From Rhizobium sp. PP-CC-3A-592 (GTDB lineage: Bacteria; Pseudomonadota; Alphaproteobacteria; Rhizobiales; Rhizobiaceae): a stretch of DNA of 64,000 bases. The notes under the pieces were generated by a model that was not told the DNA's origin, ran no database searches, and was given only the letters and a program-made list of their open reading frames with translations. The stretch spans positions 233,737 to 297,736 of the forward strand of contig NZ_QJSR01000007.1 of assembly GCF_003217095.1 (NCBI RefSeq), read 5' to 3'. Made by a program: the position numbers and the translations under genes. Positions 45,852 through 53,840 of the stretch are shown here, one piece after another (within the stretch, counting starts at the first letter, position 1; the number at the start of each line of letters is the position of its first letter).

Positions 45852-47927
45852 TTACGGCTGGCAGACGATCCTTGCGATCTCGGTTGCCAGTTGATCCTGC
45901 GAATATGGCTTGCCGAGCCTCGGAATGTTCAGCTCGGTACCGGCCGGCAGCTCGGCATAGCCGGTCGCGATCAGGATCTTCAGGTCGGGCCGCATGGCAA
46001 GTGCCTGGCGGGCGAGCTCCGCTCCGTTCATGCCCGGCATCGAGAAGTCCGTGATCATCAGATCGAAGGCATCGCCGCTTTCCAGGACGCCCAAGGCCTG
46101 GCGTCCGGAATTGGCCTCCACGACGCTGTGACCGAGATCTTCCAGCATATCCACCGTGCTCATCGCAATCAGCGCGTCGTCATCGACCATGAGAATGCGA
46201 AGGGCCTCCAATCTCTCTGACTTTTCCATCGGTGGAACCTCCGGCGACAGGGCCTTTTCGCTAAGATCGCTCGCGCGCGCGACGGGCAGGCGCAGCACGG
46301 CCGTCGTGCCTTCTCCGGGGCGGCTCGATAGCTGCAGCGCGCCTTTCAGCTGAATGGCGAGCCCGTGGATCATCGACAGTCCGAGCCCGGTGCCCTTGCC
46401 CAGCTCTTTGGTCGAAAAGAAGGGGTCGATCGCCTTCAGAAGCGTTTCCGGGGTCATCCCCGCGCCCGTATCGGTAACGGACAGCATAAGATAACGACCG
46501 GCCGAAAGAACGTCCGTGGCTGTCGGACGGTCCTCCACATCGAGGCGAATGGTGATCGTTCCGCCGTCCGGCATCGCGTCGCGTGCGTTGACGACGAGGT
46601 TGAGGAGGGCGAGTTCCAGCTGGTTGCCGTCCGCTTCGGCCGGCGGCAGATCGTCCGCGATCTCGCTCTGCAGGGTGATGGCGGAGCCGACCGAGCGGCG
46701 CAGCAGGTCTTCCATTTCGCTCACCAGCTTGCGCAGGTCAACGGGGCCTACCTGAAGATCCTGCCGGCGGGCAAAGGCAAGCAGGCGCTGGGTCAGCGAC
46801 GCACCGCGGCGTGCGCCCTGAACGGCGCCGTCGATCAGCCTGACCGCCTTGGCATCGCCATCGACATGCTTGCGGAGCAGTTCGAGATTACCGAGCACGG
46901 CCATCAGCAGGTTGTTGAAATCATGCGCGACACCGCCCGTCAGCTGCCCGATAGCCTCCATTTTCAGGGCCTGGCGCAGCTGCTCCTCCGCTTTCTCGCG
47001 TTGGGCGACCTCGCTCATGACGACGGCGTGGGCTTCCTCAAGCTCCGCCGTCCGCTTCGTCACACGCTCTTCCAGCGTTTCGTTGATCTGCCGCTGCTGA
47101 TCTTCCACCCGGCGGCGCTCGGTGATATTGGCGGAGACGCCGACGAGCTTTGCAGGGCGTCCGCTCCGGTCTCGATAGACTTGCGCGCGGATCTCGGCCC
47201 AGTGCAGCGAGCCATCCGGCCAGATGACCTTGTACTCGATCGAATAGTCCTGCCCCGTCTCGACGGTCTTGCCGACGGCTGCAATCATCCGCTCCCGATC
47301 CTCCGGGTGGATGCTGGCGATCAGCTCCTCATAGCTCAGCGTATCCGACGCACCGCGCCCGAACGTGGACCGGCACATGACCGAGGTCGTCAGCGTCTGC
47401 GTCGCAAGGTCGAGCTCCCATGCGCCCAGCCGTCCCGCTTCGAGCGCCGTTGCCAGCCGCCTTTCGCCATCGTCCAGCGCCTGCATGCGCAGCCGCGCCT
47501 CGAACTGGCGGCGGCGTCCGCGCATGGCCGTGCGCGCGACGCTGATGAAGGTCGTTGCATGGAAGGGCCGCTCGATGAAGCTGACGTTTCCAAGCACCTC
47601 CGACAGACGAGCCGCCGCAGGATTGCGTTCTGGACCGCCGCCGCGTTGTGTCAGCACGATGAACGGCAGGTCCGACCAGCTCGGCTGTGCCGAAATCCAG
47701 CCGGAGAGCGGTTTCAGATCGGCGGAGCGGAGCGTCTCTTCGGTGATGACGCCGAAAGCCACGTCGTCGCCGAGCCCCTCGACGAATTGGCCCATGGTCT
47801 CCACAGACCTGGATGCCATCCCGGCTTCGGCAAGCAGGGATGCGGCAATCTGGGCATCGCGCCCGGCCGGCGCCAGAACGAGAACGGTCGCAACGCGATC
47901 AGAAATTGTCGCCACTCCCATCGGCAA
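45852..47927 (-). CDS. Hybrid histidine kinase with N-terminal pseudo-receiver
   Basis: 691-residue soluble signalling protein. Residues about 12-135 have a receiver-like fold pattern but the acceptor Asp is absent (FGVITEETL at its place) and the conserved Lys is Arg (FIERPFHA). A PAS/PAC domain follows (about 155-270), then a coiled coil (275-330), the HisKA box GGVAHDFNNLL with His335, an ATPase domain (N-box LVVNARDAMPDGG, G1 DTGAGM, G2 GTGLGLSM) and a C-terminal true receiver (MVDDDALIAM, acceptor Asp in ITDFSMPGMNG, RLGKPY). Its start overlaps the KaiC-like gene by 29 bases, so the two are translationally linked and likely act together. Confidence 0.9.
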   Translation of the reverse strand: MPMGVATISDRVATVLVLAPAGRDAQIAASLLAEAGMASRSVETMGQFVEGLGDDVAFGVITEETLRSADLKPLSGWISAQPSWSDLPFIVLTQRGGGPERNPAAARLSEVLGNVSFIERPFHATTFISVARTAMRGRRRQFEARLRMQALDDGERRLATALEAGRLGAWELDLATQTLTTSVMCRSTFGRGASDTLSYEELIASIHPEDRERMIAAVGKTVETGQDYSIEYKVIWPDGSLHWAEIRAQVYRDRSGRPAKLVGVSANITERRRVEDQQRQINETLEERVTKRTAELEEAHAVVMSEVAQREKAEEQLRQALKMEAIGQLTGGVAHDFNNLLMAVLGNLELLRKHVDGDAKAVRLIDGAVQGARRGASLTQRLLAFARRQDLQVGPVDLRKLVSEMEDLLRRSVGSAITLQSEIADDLPPAEADGNQLELALLNLVVNARDAMPDGGTITIRLDVEDRPTATDVLSAGRYLMLSVTDTGAGMTPETLLKAIDPFFSTKELGKGTGLGLSMIHGLAIQLKGALQLSSRPGEGTTAVLRLPVARASDLSEKALSPEVPPMEKSERLEALRILMVDDDALIAMSTVDMLEDLGHSVVEANSGRQALGVLESGDAFDLMITDFSMPGMNGAELARQALAMRPDLKILIATGYAELPAGTELNIPRLGKPYSQDQLATEIARIVCQP

Positions 47928-49419
47928 GCGGTATCATCGTCTGGCCGCCGTTGGTCAGCACTGGTACGCCGCCCAGCACGCCCTGGAAGCCGGAAAGTGG
48001 CTCGCCGAGGCGGAGGCCGTCGGAGCCGATGCGGTATTCGCGGATCGTATCCTCATGTTGCCCGGTCCGTTTCTTGATGACGGAGACGGCTCGGCGCACG
48101 GTTCCCATGGCCTCGAAATAGCGCAGTAGAATGACCGTGTCGGCGAGATAGGTGACGTCGACGGGTGATTTCATATCGCCGACCAGCCCGTGCTGAGCAA
48201 CCGTCAGGAAGGTGTTGGCACCTTGGCGGTTGAGGTATTGCAGCAGCTCGTGGATATGGAGGATGAGCGCGTTTTCTTCAGGCATTGCGGCCTGATAGCC
48301 GTTGACGCTGTCGATCAGCACGGTCTTCGCGTTGAAGCGGGTGACACTTTCGCGGACGCGCTGGGCGAATTCCCCCGGAGACAGTTCCGCCGCATCCAGT
48401 TGCTCGATGTAAAGGCTCCCGGCGTCGCGCATGGCTTCCAAATCTAGTCCCATGCTGCGGGTACGGGAGAAGAGCAGACCCAGTTCCTCGTCGAAAACGA
48501 AGATGGCGGCAGTTTCGCCCCGCTTGATGGCAGCGTCTACGAACTGAATCCCGAACAAGCTTTTTCCCGTGCCGGCGGGCCCGATCAGGAGCGTGCTCGA
48601 TCCGCGCGAGATGCCGCCACCGAGAAGACCGTCAAGAGCGGGTATGCCGCTGCTCAGCACCGTCCGTTCGAAGTCCGTGCGATGTTCGGTTGCGCGCAGG
48701 CGCGGGAAGACGACGACGCCGCCGGTCTCGATGATGTAGTCGTGATACCCGCCGCGATAGGCCTTGCCGCGATACTTGATGACACGCATGCGACGGCGCT
48801 CTGCACCGTAGTTCGGCGCCAGCTCCTCAAGATGGATGACACCGTGGACGACGCTATGGACGGTTTTGTCGAGCGTATCGGCCGTCAGATCGTCAAGGAG
48901 AAGAACAGTCGCGCCGGATTTCGAGAAATAGTGCTTCAGTGCAAGGATCTGGCGCCGGTAGCGCAGCGAACTCTGCGCGAGCAGGCGGATTTCCGACAGG
49001 CTATCGATGACGACGCGGCTCGGGCGCACGCGCTCGAACACCTCGAAGATCAGCTTGGTGGTTTCGCCCAGTTCAAGGTCGGATGAATAGAGCAGGCTCT
49101 GCTGCTGATCGGAATCCAGCAGGCTTTCCGGAGGCACCAGCTCGAAGATCGTGATGTTCTCGCCGAGCTCCATGCCGTGCGACGTGGCGCTATTGCGCAG
49201 CTCGTCTTCCGTTTCGGAAAGGGTAATGTAGAGGCAACGTTCGCCATGCGCTGCACCCTCCAGCAGGAATTGCAGGGAGATGGTCGTCTTGCCAGTGCCG
49301 GGCGACCCTTCCAGCAGAAAAACATGGCGGCGGGACAATCCACCGGCAAGCACGTCGTCGAGGCCTTTCACGCCGATCAGGGCCATCGAGCCCAAGTCTA
49401 TAGTCATCGTCTTTTCCAT
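47899..49419 (-). CDS. KaiC-like double-domain RecA-type ATPase
   Basis: 506-residue protein with two KaiC domains. Domain 1: Walker A GSPGTGKT (38-45), Walker B-type VVIDS near 137-140. Domain 2: Walker A GPAGTGKS (280-287), VLIDS near 368-371. The paired catalytic acids of cyanobacterial KaiC appear as SE (68-69) in domain 1 and DE (310-311) in domain 2. The autophosphorylation pair (Ser431-Thr432 in Synechococcus) aligns here with Thr423-Tyr424 in SPVDVTYLADTVILL. No kaiA or kaiB is present. Starts at 49434 (GTG) or 49407 are possible. It precedes and overlaps the hybrid kinase gene. Confidence 0.9.
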   Translation of the reverse strand: MEKTMTIDLGSMALIGVKGLDDVLAGGLSRRHVFLLEGSPGTGKTTISLQFLLEGAAHGERCLYITLSETEDELRNSATSHGMELGENITIFELVPPESLLDSDQQQSLLYSSDLELGETTKLIFEVFERVRPSRVVIDSLSEIRLLAQSSLRYRRQILALKHYFSKSGATVLLLDDLTADTLDKTVHSVVHGVIHLEELAPNYGAERRRMRVIKYRGKAYRGGYHDYIIETGGVVVFPRLRATEHRTDFERTVLSSGIPALDGLLGGGISRGSSTLLIGPAGTGKSLFGIQFVDAAIKRGETAAIFVFDEELGLLFSRTRSMGLDLEAMRDAGSLYIEQLDAAELSPGEFAQRVRESVTRFNAKTVLIDSVNGYQAAMPEENALILHIHELLQYLNRQGANTFLTVAQHGLVGDMKSPVDVTYLADTVILLRYFEAMGTVRRAVSVIKKRTGQHEDTIREYRIGSDGLRLGEPLSGFQGVLGGVPVLTNGGQTMIPLADGSGDNF

Positions 49420-49490
49420 CCCTCGACGGCGCACGCACCGACGTCTATTTAATCTGCGGCGTCCTGAGAACGAGACTCCGGCTCTGCTCT

Positions 49491-49551
49491 GTTTTCGACT
49501 GAAAACGCTGCGTTCGTTGTCTGTAAATTTATCTCTTACGTTTCAAAACGT
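49491..49551. promoter_or_regulatory. Two inverted repeats upstream of the KaiC-like operon
   Basis: GTTTTC-N4-GAAAAC (49491-49506) and ACGTTT-CA-AAACGT (49538-49551) lie 72 and 119 bases before the KaiC-like start, in the only A/T-rich part of the gap. Candidate operators; no known consensus matched. Confidence 0.4.
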
Positions 49552-49639
49552 CTAATCCTATTCGTGAGAGGATGCGGTCAATTCAGCGTTGATACCGCCT
49601 CGGATGATGCTCTGTTATCGCCGTCACTTTATCAGCGCA

Positions 49640-50716
49640 TCAATACCCCGTCATTTCCAGATATCCACGTCCGGCATAGCTTCCGCTAAAGGTGATCGGA
49701 CCCTCCCAATAGGGGGTGCGGGTCGTCATCCACGCCTGCGGGTTGATGGCCGTCGTGGTGATGTCGAGACCGCGGGCGGGAAGGGTCAGGCGCCAGCCGA
49801 CGGGCACCGTCCGTCCGGCGACCTCCGCGGTGCCCATGGGCGATACGGAAAGGGCGCCCGGCGGGAGCGGGGAAGGGGTGCCGTCGGCCGCAATCCAGGT
49901 GGCCGAGGTGTAGCCGGCACCGCTGTCGCGCAGACGAAAGCCCATCAGCTTCTCGCCGCTGTCGAAATGCAGGGAAAACCAGTCCCAGCCGGTCTGGTCG
50001 GCAGCGAGCGGCTGCGAGGACCATTCGCGATCGAGCCAGGCCTGTCCGGTGACTGCGACATCGCCGCCGGGGAGGGAGAGCGTGCCACGCACGTCATAGA
50101 AGGGTTGAGAGTAATAATAACTCGCCTGTCCGGCAGCCGACTTGACTGAGTAGCCCCCTTGCCCCTGACGGACGATCGGCCCCTTCGCCGTGAGGTCGAG
50201 CGCGTAGCTGAAATCCTGTCCCGCAGCTTTCAGCGTTACATCCGCCACCGCATCGCGTCCGGCCACCGGAGCCGTCGCCTGCATCCGCCAGTCGTCGATC
50301 CAGGCATCGAATGGTTCCGCCGTTACGCCGGCCTGCCCGATGCCGCCGCGGGCGAGGCGCTCGGACACGAAATGCCGCTCCGGCGTGGTCACGGCTGCAT
50401 GTCCCATCCAGATCTGCGGGCTGCTCCAGCCCTCGCGCTCACCCGGCTGCAGGGCAGAGCGGAAAAGGGTCCATTGCACGCCATAGGCCTTGCCGTCGGC
50501 CCCGGTCAGATTGGCGGTGATGTACCACCACTCGATGCGGAAGTCGGGATGTGCACCATGATCGCGCGGGAAGGCGAAGGCCTTGCCGGGCTGTGGTACG
50601 GCAAAGCCTTCCGCCGTCGTGCCGAGCCCTGCGAATCCCTGAGCCGCTGCGGCGATCGGCTGGCAAAGGCCGAGCAGAAGAGACATCAAGAGCGAGATGA
50701 CGGTTCGAGCGGTCAT
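49640..50716 (-). CDS. AttH/CrtC-like lipocalin-domain exported protein
   Basis: 358-residue protein with a signal peptide (TVISLLMSLLLGLCQPIAAAAQG) and the AttH/hydroxyneurosporene-synthase-like fold: DFRIEWWYITANLTGADGKAYGVQWTLFR near the N-terminus and WLDREWSSQPLAADQTGWDWFSLHF in the middle, ending WEGPITFSG...GYLEMTGY. In Agrobacterium a homologue belongs to the att region beside an ABC exporter. Here it follows the fused permease gene by four bases, so it is probably the periplasmic partner of that exporter. The 50737 start overlaps the permease gene and is less likely. Confidence 0.85.
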   Translation of the reverse strand: MTARTVISLLMSLLLGLCQPIAAAAQGFAGLGTTAEGFAVPQPGKAFAFPRDHGAHPDFRIEWWYITANLTGADGKAYGVQWTLFRSALQPGEREGWSSPQIWMGHAAVTTPERHFVSERLARGGIGQAGVTAEPFDAWIDDWRMQATAPVAGRDAVADVTLKAAGQDFSYALDLTAKGPIVRQGQGGYSVKSAAGQASYYYSQPFYDVRGTLSLPGGDVAVTGQAWLDREWSSQPLAADQTGWDWFSLHFDSGEKLMGFRLRDSGAGYTSATWIAADGTPSPLPPGALSVSPMGTAEVAGRTVPVGWRLTLPARGLDITTTAINPQAWMTTRTPYWEGPITFSGSYAGRGYLEMTGY

Positions 50717-50720
50717 GGGC

Positions 50721-53132
50721 CTACCGTTCATTGGCAAAGACTTTCAGAAGGTCCGAAGGCGAGACCGCTGCAAGCTGGCGCAGGGGGATGAAGGCCGAAA
50801 GCAGGCTTGCGGCGAGCGCGAGCGCGGCGAGACGCACCCAATCGCCGGGAAAGATGTGCATCGGAAGCTGCCAGCCGAAAGCCTCGACATTGACGACGGA
50901 CAGCAGCACCCAGGCAAGCCCGAGCCCGACGGGAAGGGCCGCTAGAAGCGTGATTATGGCGAGGACGACAGTTCGGGCAAGCTCCAGAAGCACGAGCTGC
51001 CGGCGCGTCAGCCCCATGGCCCAGATGGGCGCAAGTTGCGGCAGGCGCATGGTGGACAGCGTCATGAGGCTCGCAAACATGGCGAGGCCGGCGACGCCGA
51101 GGGTGAGGATGTTGAGCGCGGCGGTGACCGAAAAGGTCTGTTCGAAGATGTCGAGCGAGCGGCGCTTGAGGCTCGCCTGATCGACGAGATTTTCCGGTGG
51201 CAGGTCGAACCGCTCGCGCAGTGCCTCGGAAAGGGTGCCAACATTCTCGGACGGCAGGCGCAGACCGTAGCGCAGGCGCGCAACATCCGGGTAGTGCTTT
51301 GTCAGCGCGTCGATGCCGATCATGACCTGGGGGAGGGGGTTGCCGTAGTCGGAGTAGACGCCGGCAACCGTCGTCGTCCAGCCGCCGGGAAGCATCAGGC
51401 TGTCACCGATCATCAAGCGATCGCGGCGCGACAATTGCTCGTTGATCAGCGCACCCGTCCCCGTCGCCACGCGATCCCACGTGTCCGGCACGCGTGCAAG
51501 AAGGGGCCAGTTGTCGCGGTAGGTCGGATCGTCGGCAACGCCGAAGATCTCGGCGGGCGCACCGCGCACCTCACCGGAAACGCTCCAGATCGGCAGGACC
51601 GCATCGACCCGGCCGGTGAGCCAGGTGCGCAGATCCGCCGCTTGGGCCTCGTCGCGGGCGGTCACATAAAGTTCGGCGGCCAGCCTCTGGTCAAGCCAGC
51701 CGGTGAAGGTCAGCCGGAAGCTCGAAACCATGGTTCCCACGCCGATATTGGCGGAGAGCGCGAGGAGCAGCGCCATCAGGGCGAGCGACAGGCCCGGCAG
51801 CTGCTGGCGCGTATCCGCCCAGAACCATTCGGCGATCGGCCGCCTGGTCAGGCGCTGCATGAGGGCGAGGAACAGGGCAAGGAGCACCGGCAGCAGCAGC
51901 GCGGCACCGAGAAGCAAGCCGCCGAGCACAGAGAAGCCGACAACGAGCCCCGAGCCGAAGGCTGCGAGAGCGATGGTCGCCGCAAACAGCGCAACGGCCG
52001 CTGCCGCCTGTAGGCGAAGCCCGGACTCCGAGGCGCGGGCCCAGGCCCGCGGCTGGGCCGGTGCCAGAAGCGGCATGCGCCAGACCCGCCAGAGGCTCTG
52101 CGCGGCCGCGGCCAGCGTTCCGAAAAGCGCGATCACGAGCCCGGACGCCCACCATTGCGGTCGCAGCGTAAGGGTGCCGGGAACACTGGCGCCGTAGAGC
52201 CCCTGCAAGGTTGCGGCGACACCGGGCAGAAGGACCGACCCCACGAGATAGCCGAGGAGGACGCCTGCGATACCGGCCACGATCGCGAACCCGACCAGTT
52301 CCGCCAGAAGCAGGGCGGTTAGTGTCGTTGCCGGCAGGCCGAGCGAGCGAAGGGTGCGAAAGGTCGCGCGACGCTGCTCGAAGGCGAGGCCGATTGCGGA
52401 ATAGACGATGAAGAGGCCGACGGCGAAGGCGAGAAATCCGAAGGCGGTGAGGTTGAGGTGAAAGCTGTCGGTCAGGCGCGCAAGATCGCCCTGTGCGTCC
52501 GGCGCCTTGACGACCAGGCCCTGAGCGATCTGCTCGACCGGTGGCAGGTCCAGCCGCTGCCCGGGCGCCACGATCAGTTGGCTGATCTCCCCCGGCTTGC
52601 CGAGAAGCTGCTGCGCGGTGCCGATATCGGTCATGCCGATGCCGGCAAGAAGCGACGTGGAGACCTTCAGCGGTGGCAGGGATTGTCCGGAAAGTCTCTC
52701 AGCCGTCTCTGCGGAAACATAGAGGAGGCCGGGTGGCGTGAGGAAGGCGAGGAGATCGTTTGTTGCACCGATATCTCCCGCCATCCCCTCGGCCGGCATG
52801 GTCAGAGGATCGATGCCGATGAGGTGCAGGCGTGTCGGCCCGAGACGGAGCGTTCCCTCGATCACGGGGGAAACGAGCCAGCCGGCGCGGCGAAGCGCGA
52901 TGAACTCGGATTGCGCGATCGGCGCACCGGTGACGCTGACGATTCGGTCGAGACGGTCCTGCCCGAGCGTTGCGGCGGCGCGATCATAGCTTGCGCGCGC
53001 CTCCGCGTTGATGGCTTGCACGCCGGACCAGAGGGCCGTCGCCAGCGACAGGCCGAGGAGCAGCATAACCAGCTGAAGCGGCCGTCGGCGCCAGTGTGAG
53101 AGGAGCGCGCTCATCGCCGTGCGGCGCATCAT
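50721..53132 (-). CDS. FtsX/MacB-type ABC permease (fused, AttFG-like)
   Basis: 803-residue permease with two FtsX-like units in one chain: an N-terminal helix (about 15-35) and soluble domain, helices near 235-350, a central pair of helices near 400-450, a second soluble domain, and C-terminal helices near 660-790 ending LLKVFANER. The start ATG at 53132 overlaps the ATPase stop (ATGA). The longer open frame to 53453 merely runs antisense-free over the ATPase gene and is rejected. It resembles lipoprotein-release or LolCDE-type exporters. With the ATPase upstream and the AttH-like protein downstream it forms a three-gene export operon. Confidence 0.88.
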   Translation of the reverse strand: MMRRTAMSALLSHWRRRPLQLVMLLLGLSLATALWSGVQAINAEARASYDRAAATLGQDRLDRIVSVTGAPIAQSEFIALRRAGWLVSPVIEGTLRLGPTRLHLIGIDPLTMPAEGMAGDIGATNDLLAFLTPPGLLYVSAETAERLSGQSLPPLKVSTSLLAGIGMTDIGTAQQLLGKPGEISQLIVAPGQRLDLPPVEQIAQGLVVKAPDAQGDLARLTDSFHLNLTAFGFLAFAVGLFIVYSAIGLAFEQRRATFRTLRSLGLPATTLTALLLAELVGFAIVAGIAGVLLGYLVGSVLLPGVAATLQGLYGASVPGTLTLRPQWWASGLVIALFGTLAAAAQSLWRVWRMPLLAPAQPRAWARASESGLRLQAAAAVALFAATIALAAFGSGLVVGFSVLGGLLLGAALLLPVLLALFLALMQRLTRRPIAEWFWADTRQQLPGLSLALMALLLALSANIGVGTMVSSFRLTFTGWLDQRLAAELYVTARDEAQAADLRTWLTGRVDAVLPIWSVSGEVRGAPAEIFGVADDPTYRDNWPLLARVPDTWDRVATGTGALINEQLSRRDRLMIGDSLMLPGGWTTTVAGVYSDYGNPLPQVMIGIDALTKHYPDVARLRYGLRLPSENVGTLSEALRERFDLPPENLVDQASLKRRSLDIFEQTFSVTAALNILTLGVAGLAMFASLMTLSTMRLPQLAPIWAMGLTRRQLVLLELARTVVLAIITLLAALPVGLGLAWVLLSVVNVEAFGWQLPMHIFPGDWVRLAALALAASLLSAFIPLRQLAAVSPSDLLKVFANER

Positions 53133-53806
53133 GCGGCCCGTTCCACGGTCTGGTCGATACGGCCCGAGCGCAGATGGATGCGGCGATCGAGTTGTCCGGC
53201 AAGGCGGTGGGAGTGCGTGACCATCAGCAGCGATGATCCGGTTTCTGCGACGAGCGACCGCATCAGCGCCATTACGGCGTCCCCCGTGGCTTCGTCCAGA
53301 TTTCCGGTCGGCTCGTCCGCCAGCACCAGTTTCGGCCGCGCGGCAAGCGTTCGCCCGATGGCGACGCGCTGCTGCTGGCCGCCGGACAGTTGTTCGGGAT
53401 AGCGGGTCAGAAGCTGTTCGAGCCCGAGCCTTGTGGTCAACGCCTGCTGCCAAGCCGCATCGAAACGCCCGGCGAGGCGCGCGTGGAAGGCGAGGTTCGC
53501 TGCAACGGTCAGTGAGGGAATGAGGTTGAACTGCTGGAAGACCAGCCCCACCGTCGATCGGCGGAGAGCAGCACGCCCTTTGTCGTCGAGCCCTCCGATC
53601 TCCTGCCCATCGATCATGATTCGGCCATGGTCGGGATGATCGAGGCCGGCGACCAGATGGAGAAGCGTGCTCTTGCCGCTGCCGGATTCGCCGGTCAGCG
53701 CCAGGCTCTGACCGGCATCGAGCGAGAGGTCGATGCCCTGCAAGACGGGAAGCGGTCCTTCCGCCGTCCGGTAGCTCTTCGATACATCTTCTAGAACGAC
53801 GAGCAT
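53129..53806 (-). CDS. ABC exporter ATPase (LolD/MacB type)
   Basis: 225-residue ATPase. Walker A GESGSGKST (about 39-47), Q-loop VGLVFQQFNLIPSLTV, signature LSGGQQQRVAIGR, Walker B LVLADEPTGNLDEATG, switch His in MVTHSHRL. The GLVFQQFNLIP stretch is typical of the MacB/LolD/FtsE group. First gene of the three-gene exporter operon; 35 bases after the MFS stop on the same strand. Confidence 0.92.
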   Translation of the reverse strand: MLVVLEDVSKSYRTAEGPLPVLQGIDLSLDAGQSLALTGESGSGKSTLLHLVAGLDHPDHGRIMIDGQEIGGLDDKGRAALRRSTVGLVFQQFNLIPSLTVAANLAFHARLAGRFDAAWQQALTTRLGLEQLLTRYPEQLSGGQQQRVAIGRTLAARPKLVLADEPTGNLDEATGDAVMALMRSLVAETGSSLLMVTHSHRLAGQLDRRIHLRSGRIDQTVERAA

Positions 53807-53840
53807 GAATGTCCGATCAAGGGGCTTGGCACGGTTCTAT

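Noticed and set aside
53133..53453. N-terminal extension of the FtsX-type permease frame
   Set aside because: It runs over the ATPase gene on the same strand in another frame, and the ATGA overlap at 53129-53132 marks the natural start.
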